Origin: CAZVRZ01 sp964629965
Lineage (GTDB): Bacteria; Chloroflexota; Anaerolineae; Anaerolineales; UBA4823
Length of the DNA: 64,000 nucleotides
Direction: 5' to 3'
Assembly: GCA_964629965.1 (NCBI GenBank)
Contig: CAZVRZ010000005.1
Span: forward strand, 23,543-87,542
Shown here: piece after piece, positions 19,048 to 27,885 of the stretch
How positions within the stretch are numbered: the first letter of the stretch is position 1
Layout: each line of letters starts with the position of its first letter
The notes under the pieces: model-generated
Databases searched by the model: none
What the model was told of the DNA's origin: nothing
What the model saw: only the letters and a program-made list of their open reading frames with translations
Position numbers and translations under genes: made by a program

Positions 19048-20496
19048 ATGGCAAGCTGCGTTCGCTATACAACGATTTTTTTAGCGATCGCTTTCTTGAT
19101 CCCCTTGAGCGCCTACGCATGGATGGGTTCCTATATGCGTTATAGTGGGGATGATTACTGTTATGGTATGATCTTGACCCAATTCGGTTTTTGGAAGGCG
19201 CAGGTTCATTCATATCTGGAAGTGGCCTTATACCATGGCAACCGGTATTCTCTGACTCTACTTTCGGGAATCAGCCAATATTTAATACCGAATAGTGTTT
19301 TGCCAGGTCTGACGATCCTGATTTGGTTTGCCGGATTATTCTCCTTTTTTGCCATTCTGCGTAAGCAATATCTGGAATTCCGGGGGTGGGAGATACCCCT
19401 CTCGTTGGCTTTGATCTTCTTTACCTTACTCCAGGCGCCTGATCTATATCAAATTTTATATTGGCGTTCGGGTATGTTGCCTTATCTTGCCCCTCTGGTA
19501 GTAGACTCATTTCTGGTTGCTGTTATTTTGCGGGGAATGTCACGCGAGCGTGTGAATATTGGGTTGCTTCTTTTGGCTTTTCTGTTGGCATTTTTAGCGG
19601 GTGGTTTTTCAGAGACGGCTGCAGCCCTTCAAATGACGGTCTTAAGTATTAGCCTGTTTCTCTGGATATTCAGGGCGTGGAAATCCGGCAACCGCTTACA
19701 GTCGAGTTGGATCTTGCTGATCGCCTGGGCGGGCGCTTCTCTTGCAATATTCATCCTCATTATTTCTCCTGTGAGCCGGGAACGGTTGGCTCTCTTGCCT
19801 GACCGTCCTAATTTATTTGAGTTCGTGAAGTTGACTATCTTAAATACCTATATCTTTGTGAGTATATCAGTCCGGCGTTACTTACTCCCTGTAACTTTAT
19901 CTTTTCTGCTGCCTCTCTCGGTTTCCTGGTATGTTTATGGAGAGCAGTTCAAGCTAAATTCGGCTTTTATCCATCGTTGGCTTTTCCAATTCATTATGAT
20001 GGCTATATGTGCGGTTTTGACCCTTTTGGCCTGTTTTGCTCCGACTGCTTATCTACAAGTAGATTATCCTGAAGCGAGAGTATTAATCACGGCACGTTGG
20101 GTAACAGTACTCTTTCTCTTTTCAAGTGGCTGGCTGACCGGTCAACTTTTGTCGGTCCTTACCAATCGCTTGAAGACGGTCAACCATATTGTCCGCGATG
20201 CTGCTGTGATTGGCATCCTCATTCTGGCAGGTTTGTTTGCAATTGTCCGGGTAAATGATATTCTGGCAGAACATGCCAAGTTTCAAAAATGGGCTGCCTT
20301 GTGGGATCAGCGCGATGCGGGAATTTGGGAGGCAAAGCGGATTGGCCATATGAATATTGACGTGATGCAGCTTGATCATATCATTCCCAACGTTGGCGAC
20401 CTGAGTCCGGACTCAGGATTTTGGTATAACGGTTGCGCGGCAGGATATTACGGCGTTGGCAGTATCAGCGCGAATCAACCGGGTTGGGATGACTAG
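19048..20496 (+). CDS. Polytopic membrane protein, possibly DUF6056-like
   Basis: A membrane protein of 482 residues with about twelve hydrophobic segments. The first external loop has YMRYSGDDYCYGMIL, an Asp-Asp-Tyr pattern found in GT39-related and DUF6056-type proteins, and a later loop has YWRSGMLPYLAPLV. The C-terminal 75 residues are soluble and end NQPGWDD. The open frame reaches back to 18952 inside the preceding gene. ATG 19048, one base after the TAA of that gene, is the simplest start, while ATG 19030 has a distant GAAGG at 19014-19018. It sits between two paralogous GT39-like genes. A sugar-transfer role is inferred only. Confidence 0.65.
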   Translation: MASCVRYTTIFLAIAFLIPLSAYAWMGSYMRYSGDDYCYGMILTQFGFWKAQVHSYLEVALYHGNRYSLTLLSGISQYLIPNSVLPGLTILIWFAGLFSFFAILRKQYLEFRGWEIPLSLALIFFTLLQAPDLYQILYWRSGMLPYLAPLVVDSFLVAVILRGMSRERVNIGLLLLAFLLAFLAGGFSETAAALQMTVLSISLFLWIFRAWKSGNRLQSSWILLIAWAGASLAIFILIISPVSRERLALLPDRPNLFEFVKLTILNTYIFVSISVRRYLLPVTLSFLLPLSVSWYVYGEQFKLNSAFIHRWLFQFIMMAICAVLTLLACFAPTAYLQVDYPEARVLITARWVTVLFLFSSGWLTGQLLSVLTNRLKTVNHIVRDAAVIGILILAGLFAIVRVNDILAEHAKFQKWAALWDQRDAGIWEAKRIGHMNIDVMQLDHIIPNVGDLSPDSGFWYNGCAAGYYGVGSISANQPGWDD

Positions 20497-20535
20497 TGAC
20501 CAGGAATTGTTTCTTTTTTCGAAGGGTATAATGTC

Positions 20536-22041
20536 GTGATAAAGATGCTGAAAAGAAATTCCTGGTGGTATTTGGCAGCTCTCTTCGTTACAGGCGTGGG
20601 TTTGCTGCTTCGCCTGACCAACCTGACAAACCCTCCTCTGGATTTCCTGGCCGGGCGTCAGTTGCGATCGGCGATTATCGCTCGAGGAATGTATTGCCAA
20701 CTGGCGCCCTGTGCTGACGATGAGAAGCGGCAAATTGCGATCACTATGTGGAAAGGGGAAGATATCTACGAACCGCAGCTTTTTGAGCGCCTAGTCTCAT
20801 CAACCTATCTCATTTTGGGGCATGAATATTTGTGGATCGTTAAAGTTTATACGGCCCTATTTTGGCTTGTGGGTGCCATCACTATGTTGGCGTTAACCTC
20901 CCGGATGGGAATTCCAGAGGCCGGGTTGGTTGCAGTGGGTTATTATGCTGTTCACTCATCTACAGTAATATCAGGTCGATCGTTTCAACCCGAGCCGTTG
21001 ATGGTAATGTGGGTCACACTGGCCGCTTATTGCTTGTATCGTTGGTCGGGAGAACGAAATTGGCGTTGGAGCATCCTAGCCGGCCTTACTAGCGGGATTG
21101 CTATTTTGGTTAAGGTGGTCGCTTTTTTCCCGGTGATTGGCATGCTGATCGTATTAACCCTGCAAAAGCGGGAGCTGAAAAAAACGATCATGAATTTCCG
21201 TTTTGGCGCAGCGATCTTCCTGATGGCATTGATACCTTCAGCTTATTATTTCCTGATGATCGGAGGAAGGTCTTCAGGCTTTTTTAAATACTGGACACTT
21301 TCTTTCCTACACTTGTTGTTTGAGCCAGCTTTTTATGAGGGCTGGTTGAAATTTCTGAATGATCTTTTCAGCCTGGTAGTTATTACGCTTGGGTGGATAG
21401 GTATTATCGTGAATTTGAAGGGAACTGCTCGCTCACTTTTGCTGGGTTGGTGGGGTGGGTATGTGTTGTATGTGTTCTTTTTGCCATATCAAGTCACTAC
21501 TCACTTTTACTACAGCCTGATCATATCTCCCCTCGTGGCTTTATCGCTGGGAGTCTTTGCCCACCTGCTATTTTCTCACCTGCACTTGCGGCATGTCTGG
21601 CGAGGTGCTCTGGCAGGGGTTGTATTGTTGATGGTCTTCTATCCAGCCTGGATCACGCGCTCATTGCTTTTATCGGAAGATGCTCGAGGCGAATCGATTG
21701 CCTGGCAGCGCATGGGAGCCGAACTTCCCAAAGATGGGCAGATCGTTGGCTTGACCCATGATTATGGCAATCGAATCAGATATTACGGCTGGCGGGTGAT
21801 TACCACTTGGCCTTATACTTGGGATATTGACCTATCGCAAGAACATGGCGGCGTGGCTGGCTTTCCGGAGATGTTCAATAATTACACGCAGGGGAAGAAA
21901 TATTTTTTGGTCACAGACTATACCGATCTCGAAAATCAACCTGAATTAAAGAGAATGCTTTATGATAATTACTCTATCTTTCAAAAAGGAGAAGGATACA
22001 CACTCTTCTTGTTGGAGTCACAGACGCAATCTTCTCCTTGA
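20536..22041 (+). CDS. Polytopic GT39/ArnT-like membrane glycosyltransferase (paralogue B)
   Basis: A 501-residue paralogue of the protein at 17529: NPPLDFLAGRQLRSAIIARGMY in the active-site loop, LFERLVSSTYLILGHEYLW, GRSFQPEPLMVMW, and LTHDYGNRIRYYGW in the C-terminal soluble part. The loop differs by a short Cys-containing insert (CQLAPCADDEK). GTG 20536 is preceded by GAAGGG at 20521-20526 with nine-base spacing; ATG 20545 is the alternative. The 39-base gap before it is T-rich. As with its paralogue, it is expected to transfer a polyprenyl-phosphate sugar on the outer membrane face; acceptor unknown. Confidence 0.75.
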   Translation: MIKMLKRNSWWYLAALFVTGVGLLLRLTNLTNPPLDFLAGRQLRSAIIARGMYCQLAPCADDEKRQIAITMWKGEDIYEPQLFERLVSSTYLILGHEYLWIVKVYTALFWLVGAITMLALTSRMGIPEAGLVAVGYYAVHSSTVISGRSFQPEPLMVMWVTLAAYCLYRWSGERNWRWSILAGLTSGIAILVKVVAFFPVIGMLIVLTLQKRELKKTIMNFRFGAAIFLMALIPSAYYFLMIGGRSSGFFKYWTLSFLHLLFEPAFYEGWLKFLNDLFSLVVITLGWIGIIVNLKGTARSLLLGWWGGYVLYVFFLPYQVTTHFYYSLIISPLVALSLGVFAHLLFSHLHLRHVWRGALAGVVLLMVFYPAWITRSLLLSEDARGESIAWQRMGAELPKDGQIVGLTHDYGNRIRYYGWRVITTWPYTWDIDLSQEHGGVAGFPEMFNNYTQGKKYFLVTDYTDLENQPELKRMLYDNYSIFQKGEGYTLFLLESQTQSSP

Positions 22042-22061
22042 GTACCTTGGATGCAAATTTT

Positions 22062-23051
22062 ATGACTATTTCTGATTTACCGTTGGTTTCTATCATTACA
22101 CCTTCGTTCAACCAGGCAGCTTACCTGGAGCAGACGCTCCATTCTGTCTTTTGCCAGGATTATCCCCGCATTGAATATATTGTGGTGGATGGCGGCTCAA
22201 CAGATGGCAGTGTGGATATCATCCGAAAGTATGAGGATCGCCTGACATGGTGGGTGTCTGAAAAAGATCGCGGCCAGGCGGATGGCATCAATAAAGGTTT
22301 TGCGCGTGCTACCGGAGATATCATTGCCTGGATCAATTCGGATGACGTGTTTTACCAAGAAAACGTGGTCAGCCAGGCAGTACAGGCCTTGCGAGCCCAT
22401 CCTGAGATCGGCATGGTTTATGCAGACGGATTGAAGATCGATGGGGAGGGTCATCTGATTGCCTGGTTCCGTTATCCGCAGCTGAAGCTTGAGGATCTGC
22501 TGGGGTTTAACGTGCTGCTACAGCCCACGGTGTTCATGCGCCGCCAGGCATTAGTAGAAGCAGGTTTTTTGCCATCTGACTCTCAACTGCTGCTGGATCA
22601 CGAGTTGTGGCTGCAGATTGCCGCTCGTTATCCGATCTTGCACGTGGACGGCTTTTGGGCGGTTGAACGTTCACACGAGAGCGCCAAAACCATTTCATTG
22701 GCTGCACATTATGGACCGGACGCTTTTGTGTTGGTCGATCGGCTGCGTTCCGAACCTCTGTTTGCCGAGGTGATCCGCGAGCATCAAGCAGAGATTTATG
22801 CTGGCTTGCATATCTTCTCTGCCCGGCGATTGATTGATGCCCGCCAGCCTGCCAATGCTTTATCGCATTTTGTTAAAGCGTTTCGTCTTGCTCCTGGCTC
22901 AGTTTTGCGAGTGTGGTATAAAGTATTGCAAGCCATTGGTAATTGGATGGGTTTGAGTCGCCTCATTCTCTTTTATGGTCGGTTGCGCAGCAGGCTTGGC
23001 AGACGCCCGGGGTGCCTCATCGTTGACGGAGCAGGAATTCATTGGGAATGA
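22062..23051 (+). CDS. Family 2 glycosyltransferase (tandem copy 1 of 3)
   Basis: A 329-residue GT2 enzyme. It has VSIITPSFNQAAYLEQTL, YIVVDGGSTDGSVDII, KDRGQADGINKGFARATGD and WINSDD, where SDD is the metal-binding motif, followed by a domain with MRRQALVEAG and a conserved HELWLQIA. The frame opens at TTG 22038, overlapping the previous stop, but ATG 22062 (MTISDLPLVS) begins right at the domain and is preferred. The last 70 residues form a helical, basic tail. It is the first of three adjacent homologues (22062, 23080, 24062), which probably arose by tandem duplication and may add successive sugars. Confidence 0.88.
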   Translation: MTISDLPLVSIITPSFNQAAYLEQTLHSVFCQDYPRIEYIVVDGGSTDGSVDIIRKYEDRLTWWVSEKDRGQADGINKGFARATGDIIAWINSDDVFYQENVVSQAVQALRAHPEIGMVYADGLKIDGEGHLIAWFRYPQLKLEDLLGFNVLLQPTVFMRRQALVEAGFLPSDSQLLLDHELWLQIAARYPILHVDGFWAVERSHESAKTISLAAHYGPDAFVLVDRLRSEPLFAEVIREHQAEIYAGLHIFSARRLIDARQPANALSHFVKAFRLAPGSVLRVWYKVLQAIGNWMGLSRLILFYGRLRSRLGRRPGCLIVDGAGIHWE

Positions 23052-23079
23052 TCTTTTTCAGCAGACTCGTATAGATTTC

Positions 23080-24057
23080 ATGAAAGTATCCATCGTTACA
23101 CCATCTTATCAACAGGCTCAATTCCTCGAGCAAACGATCCGGTCTGTGTTAGTCCAGGATTACCCCGCTATCGAATATATGGTTGTTGATGGCGGTTCGA
23201 CGGATGGAAGTGTGGATATCATACAGCAATATGCCAACCGGCTGGCGTGGTGGGTATCCGAAAAAGATCGCGGCCAGGCCGATGCAATTAACAAGGGGCT
23301 GTCGCGAGCAACAGGCGAAATTGTTGCCTGGATCAACTCGGATGATTTGTATTACCGCAAAGATGTGGTCAGCCGCGCGGTGGAGACATTCCAGGCTCAC
23401 CCGGAAGTCGGTATGGTCTATGGAGATGGCGTCATGGTGGATGCCCAGGGCGAATTGCTTGATTGGCATCCATATCGGCAGTACACCTGGGTCGATTTGA
23501 TCTCGTTTGAGAACCTTCTCCAGCCTGCAGCATTTATGCGACGCGAGGCTTTCGAACGAGCTGGGGCATTACCCCTGGATTATCATACGATGATCGACCA
23601 TGTTTTGTGGGTACGGATTGCTGCCAATTATCCGATCTTACATGTTCCCGATTATTGGGCTGTTGAGCGTACCCATCGCGATGCCAAGACGGTAACCCAG
23701 ACAGATGGGTTTATCGAAGATGCTTTCCATCTGATCTCATCTCTTGAAAAGCAGCCGCCTCACGCTGCTGTGTTTGCGGAGAATTACAACCGGATCTATG
23801 CCGATTTGCATATCTACAGCGCCAAAAGATCGATCGATGGGGGCAAGTATTCTCAGGCATTGCGTTATTTCAGCAATGCAATGCGATTTTCTCCTAAGCT
23901 GGTTATGCAGACATGGCGAAAAGTATTCCAGGCTTTGGGAGGAAGTATTGGATTATGGGATATTTTCCTGGCATATCGTTCGACTCGACGTCGCCTTCAG
24001 CACCAACGCAAGCGCCTTGCCGTGGATGCCAACGGCGTACATTGGATCGAGGCATAA
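23080..24057 (+). CDS. Family 2 glycosyltransferase (tandem copy 2 of 3)
   Basis: A 325-residue GT2 enzyme very close to its upstream neighbour: VSIVTPSYQQAQFLEQTI, MVVDGGSTDGSVDII, KDRGQADAINKGLSRATGE, WINSDD, and the same MRREAFERAG and HVLWVRIA blocks. The long frame reaches back to 22975 inside copy 1, but that part has no GT2 homology. ATG 23080 (MKVSIVTPSY) starts exactly at the first strand. A family-typical helical C-terminus with KRSIDGGKYSQALRYFSNAM matches copy 1 residue for residue in pattern. Adjacent, same-strand and similar, so recent duplication with divergence is likely. Confidence 0.9.
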   Translation: MKVSIVTPSYQQAQFLEQTIRSVLVQDYPAIEYMVVDGGSTDGSVDIIQQYANRLAWWVSEKDRGQADAINKGLSRATGEIVAWINSDDLYYRKDVVSRAVETFQAHPEVGMVYGDGVMVDAQGELLDWHPYRQYTWVDLISFENLLQPAAFMRREAFERAGALPLDYHTMIDHVLWVRIAANYPILHVPDYWAVERTHRDAKTVTQTDGFIEDAFHLISSLEKQPPHAAVFAENYNRIYADLHIYSAKRSIDGGKYSQALRYFSNAMRFSPKLVMQTWRKVFQALGGSIGLWDIFLAYRSTRRRLQHQRKRLAVDANGVHWIEA

Positions 24058-24061
24058 TAAC

Positions 24062-24877
24062 ATGAATTCAATTGATCCCGCCCTGCCTCTGGTTTCGATT
24101 GTGACTCCATCCTTCAACCAGGCGCGCTTTCTGGAAACCACCATTTGTTCGGTTTTGCAACAGGATTACCCCAATCTCGAATATCTGATCGTTGACGGTG
24201 GCTCAACAGACGGCAGTGTTGGGATTATCGAGAAATATGCGTCGCATGAACTATATGCGCCGCGCCTGGCCTGGTGGGTTTCTGAACGCGATGGCGGGCA
24301 AACGGATGCGATCAATAAAGGGTTCGCCCGGGCTAAAGGTCAGATCCTGGCCTGGATCAATTCGGATGACACCTATGAACCTGGGGCCATTACCAGTGCG
24401 GTACGCTATTTAACAGAGCATCCAGAGGTTGGCATGGTGTATGGAAATGCCAATCTAATCGATGCTCAAGGGAACGTTCTGGGGCCCTTTCCGGCTCGCC
24501 AAACCAACTATAAGCGTTTGCGCCAGGGTTATGTGCATATCCCCCAACAAGCCTCATTTTTTCGCGCCGGGTTGTGGCAGCAGGTTTGCCCGCTAGATCC
24601 CACTTTTTACTTTGCCATGGATTATGATCTGTGGGTGCGCCTGGCCAAAATATCCACGTTGCAATACGTTCCACAGTTATGGGCCAACTTCCGTTTACAC
24701 GGGCAGGGTAAGACCATTGCTAGCGATGACCGTTGTTATCCCGAAATGCTGCGGGTTCATTGGCGTGAAGGCGGAAGATGGTTTTCTCGGCTAGTTCTCA
24801 AAGCCTATGTGCGCCGTTTATTCTTTTCAAGGTTGCCTCTAAAGCTGCGCTTGTGGTTAAGAAGAATAACCCCCTAA
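24062..24877 (+). CDS. Family 2 glycosyltransferase (tandem copy 3 of 3)
   Basis: A 271-residue GT2 enzyme starting at ATG 24062, four bases after the stop of copy 2. VSIVTPSFNQARFLETTI, LIVDGGSTDGSVGII, ERDGGQTDAINKGFARAKGQ and WINSDD match the other two copies, but it has a short insert (ASHELYAPR) after the second block. It also lacks the long helical tail of copies 1 and 2, ending in a basic segment (RRLFFSRLPLKLRLWLRRI). The upstream in-frame region from 23744 overlaps copy 2 and is not coding. The 3' end overlaps the start of the GH78-like gene. Confidence 0.88.
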   Translation: MNSIDPALPLVSIVTPSFNQARFLETTICSVLQQDYPNLEYLIVDGGSTDGSVGIIEKYASHELYAPRLAWWVSERDGGQTDAINKGFARAKGQILAWINSDDTYEPGAITSAVRYLTEHPEVGMVYGNANLIDAQGNVLGPFPARQTNYKRLRQGYVHIPQQASFFRAGLWQQVCPLDPTFYFAMDYDLWVRLAKISTLQYVPQLWANFRLHGQGKTIASDDRCYPEMLRVHWREGGRWFSRLVLKAYVRRLFFSRLPLKLRLWLRRITP

Positions 24878-27800
24878 ATCGCCTTAGACAAGCGATCTAT
24901 TTCGTCCTTTTATTTTCCATCTTTAGTGTTAGCCGTTCATCTGCTGCACAAGATGATTTTTCTTTTTCGGGTCAAGAATGGCAGTCTGCTGCGGGCTACC
25001 AGACCTACTTGCCCTACTTAACAGCCCCTCCTATTTTTACAAGTGACAAATCCATCTGGGTTCACAATCGTACGCCGGCCTCTCATGAAATTGGCTTGTT
25101 TCGTTACGAATTCTCACTGGAAAATGCTCTCAATGAAGTTGAATTCCAAATCTTTGCTGACAGCCGTTATGAAGCCTGGCTGGATGGGCAATGGGTAGGC
25201 CGGGGACCAGCGCGATTCTCTCGCACCTATCGGCAGTATGATATTTACCATCTCGGTCAATTGACTGCTGGCGATCACACTTTGGCAATCCTGGTGCAGT
25301 GGGCGCCGAATCAGCGTCGCTCCGAATCTCTACGGCCCTATTTGCAAGCTCATTTGCAGGGAAGATCTGCACAAGGATTTGAAATCTTTGCGCGCAGCGG
25401 GCCTGGCTGGAAAAGCCTGCTGACAGATGCCTGGCGTCAGGATGCCGCATTGGTTCACTCCTGGAATCTAATTGGTCCAACCGAATTGCGTGATTTTCGC
25501 CTTTTATCTGACGAGTGGATTTTGTCAGATTTTAACGACGAAGCCTGGCAACCTGCTGTTGAAGTCGGGATGTGGGATCTGTTACCGGATGAAACGATTA
25601 ATTACATTATCGATAACGAATCTGCATCGCGTCAGATTGAGATATTTTCTCAATTGGCAGCGGGTGAATATATCCAGTATGAGCCGCGCTCGATCAGTAT
25701 GCTTGTCGAAGCGCCGATTACACCTACGTTGATCGACCGGGGCTCATTATCTTCTGCTTACTTGCTTGGAGAAGTGAACAAAACGGTTGGAGAGAATCGA
25801 TTCAATTTCGATGTTCAGCGGACGACCGTTTTCAGCATTGAAACACTTGTGTTTGACCCAATGCCCATTCTGGTAATTGACAATCAATCCTCATCTTGGG
25901 CTTTGGCATCGCCAGAAAGGCCTGATGTACGGGTTGTAACGACCACGTTACCGGCAGGTTCGCATTGGTTGTCTTTTTCAGGCATTCCATACTCCCCTAC
26001 GTTTTTTCAGGTCTCAAAAGAATCGGTTAGCTTCCCTCCGCTTAGTATCAGCCAGGGCGATCATGCCGGGCGGTGTTTATTGTTGTCTCAACCCACCCAG
26101 CAGCTAGAAAAGGTGAATGTCCTTAGCGAGTTACCTCTCAGCCTGGAATTTACCGAGGGAGCTGCATATGTGGTGCTTGATCTCGGTCGCGTCTCGATCG
26201 GAAGGCTGTATGCTGAAGTAAGCGGGCCGGCGGGTTCGCTCATTGATATTGGCTGGGATGAACGCCTGTTCCCAGGAACGACCAGGCCTTTGCCTTATCC
26301 CGGTTCGTTGCATCCTGAATGGAACCAGGTTGACTCGTGGGTATTGGATGGAACCGATCAACGCAGATTGACCACGATCGATGCTCGCACCGGGCGTTAC
26401 ATCTTGATTGCAGTGTGGGGCAGCGGGAAAATTCGCCTCGAAAATATCCGTGTCTTCGAAGAGCGATACCCGGTCACGCAGCGAGGGTATTTTGATTCGT
26501 CGAACGAATTATTAGATCGCATATGGGAAACGGGCATCCAGACTGCCTTATCGAATATGACGGATGCTTACTCAGATCCCTGGCGAGAACGCGGGCAATG
26601 GTGGGGCGACGCGTATGTATTGGATCACGTGAACCGGGCAGCCTTTGGAGAGACCGATTTGCTTCGCAGAGGAATAGTATTGATGGCCAAGGAATTCAGC
26701 CATGCCACTGCTCCAGGATTGGCGCCCCACGGAGATGGCCTGAACATGTTGGATTATTCCATGTTGTGGGTGCACAGTCTTGCCGAGTATGTGGAGCTAA
26801 CAGGCGATTTATCCCTGGTGAGGGATGTCTATCCTGTTTTACAACAGTTTATGGAACACCTATCCACCTATAAGAACCCCGAAACGGGCCTATTGGATCT
26901 ACCGCTGCTGCACTGGTCGCAAACTGCTTATATCGATGCACTTGGCTACCACAATCGTTATGGACAATCGACGGCTTTGAATTCGATCTATTACCAGACG
27001 CTGGTCAACGCTGCCGATATTGCGGCGAGTCTCAATCTGGTGACCGACGCGCAGCGCTGGAAAAATGAAGCCGATACCATCAGCGAGCAGGTAAATCAAC
27101 AGCTTTATTTACCGTCCGAGCAGCGCTATCTTACAAATATTTACCAGGGGCAACCGTATTTCCCTACTTCATATTCTCAAGCCTGGCCTCTGGCTTATGA
27201 GCTTACGCCGGAAGAGAATATCGAAGCTGTTGTTTCGGCTTTATTAGAGTTGCTCTCCTCGGACCCGGCAGCGCCGAACATCCAAATCTACGGTATGTAC
27301 TGGGTCTTTGAAGCCTTGGGCCGTTCAGGCCATATCGCCGAAGCCATCGATATCATGAAGCTGTATTATGGACGAATGTTAGACCTGGGAGCTACTACCT
27401 GGTGGGAATCCTTCCTGGCTAACCAGAGTTATACCAGCGCGCTTTCACATGGTTGGGGAGGATCGCCAACCTGGTTTTTGTCAACTTATGTCTTAGGCGC
27501 CAGGCAGACTGGCGTGAATAGCTGGTCGGTCGAGCCTCCATGGGAAGGAATATCCTCTGTGGAGGGAGCCATACCTTTACCGCAGGGCGATTTGCAGGTT
27601 TCTTGGAGTATGGAGCCGTGTGTTGAAAAGTATCTGCACATTGTTGCACCCATTGACACGCAGGGTGTCGTAACGATTTCTGTGAATGCGTTCGATGATC
27701 GGATCATCCTGAACGATCAGTTAATCTGGCAAAATGATGCTCGCTCGTTAGTAACAAAAGATGGAAAGGGAGACCCGATCGTTTTCAACCTCGCTGCTGG

Positions 27801-27879
27801 AACTTATGATTTTGTCGTCCGGCAAGATTGTTCTCAAAATGATTCTTCGGCCTCGCCCGATCCGGCGTTGTCGAGATAA
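24853..27879 (+). CDS. Secreted GH78-like (alpha-L-rhamnosidase family) protein
   Basis: About 1008 residues. A basic start (VKKNNPLNRLRQ) and hydrophobic core (AIYFVLLFSIFSV) before RSSAA look like a signal peptide. Beta-sandwich regions then carry AWLDGQWVGRGPARF and YRQYDIYHL, as in rhamnosidase N-terminal domains. The (alpha/alpha)6 domain from about residue 540 has SDPWRERGQWWGDAY with Glu579 in the position of the general acid, and TTWWES with Glu852 near the end followed by SHGWGGSPTWFL. GTG 24853 is the start consistent with a signal peptide; the frame opens at 24778 inside the previous gene. A secreted glycosidase amid biosynthesis genes suggests trimming of rhamnose-containing surface glycan; that is inference. 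Confidence 0.8.
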   Translation: MVKKNNPLNRLRQAIYFVLLFSIFSVSRSSAAQDDFSFSGQEWQSAAGYQTYLPYLTAPPIFTSDKSIWVHNRTPASHEIGLFRYEFSLENALNEVEFQIFADSRYEAWLDGQWVGRGPARFSRTYRQYDIYHLGQLTAGDHTLAILVQWAPNQRRSESLRPYLQAHLQGRSAQGFEIFARSGPGWKSLLTDAWRQDAALVHSWNLIGPTELRDFRLLSDEWILSDFNDEAWQPAVEVGMWDLLPDETINYIIDNESASRQIEIFSQLAAGEYIQYEPRSISMLVEAPITPTLIDRGSLSSAYLLGEVNKTVGENRFNFDVQRTTVFSIETLVFDPMPILVIDNQSSSWALASPERPDVRVVTTTLPAGSHWLSFSGIPYSPTFFQVSKESVSFPPLSISQGDHAGRCLLLSQPTQQLEKVNVLSELPLSLEFTEGAAYVVLDLGRVSIGRLYAEVSGPAGSLIDIGWDERLFPGTTRPLPYPGSLHPEWNQVDSWVLDGTDQRRLTTIDARTGRYILIAVWGSGKIRLENIRVFEERYPVTQRGYFDSSNELLDRIWETGIQTALSNMTDAYSDPWRERGQWWGDAYVLDHVNRAAFGETDLLRRGIVLMAKEFSHATAPGLAPHGDGLNMLDYSMLWVHSLAEYVELTGDLSLVRDVYPVLQQFMEHLSTYKNPETGLLDLPLLHWSQTAYIDALGYHNRYGQSTALNSIYYQTLVNAADIAASLNLVTDAQRWKNEADTISEQVNQQLYLPSEQRYLTNIYQGQPYFPTSYSQAWPLAYELTPEENIEAVVSALLELLSSDPAAPNIQIYGMYWVFEALGRSGHIAEAIDIMKLYYGRMLDLGATTWWESFLANQSYTSALSHGWGGSPTWFLSTYVLGARQTGVNSWSVEPPWEGISSVEGAIPLPQGDLQVSWSMEPCVEKYLHIVAPIDTQGVVTISVNAFDDRIILNDQLIWQNDARSLVTKDGKGDPIVFNLAAGTYDFVVRQDCSQNDSSASPDPALSR

Positions 27880-27885
27880 CTATCC

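Noticed and set aside
20527..20532. TATAAT just before the GT39 gene at 20536.
   Set aside because: No -35 at a suitable distance; it nearly touches the start codon, so it would give an almost leaderless transcript that I cannot support.
22975..23079. N-terminal extension of the second GT2 frame.
   Set aside because: It overlaps the end of copy 1 and has no GT2 homology; ATG 23080 begins at the first conserved strand. The same holds for 23744-24061 and 32343-32441.
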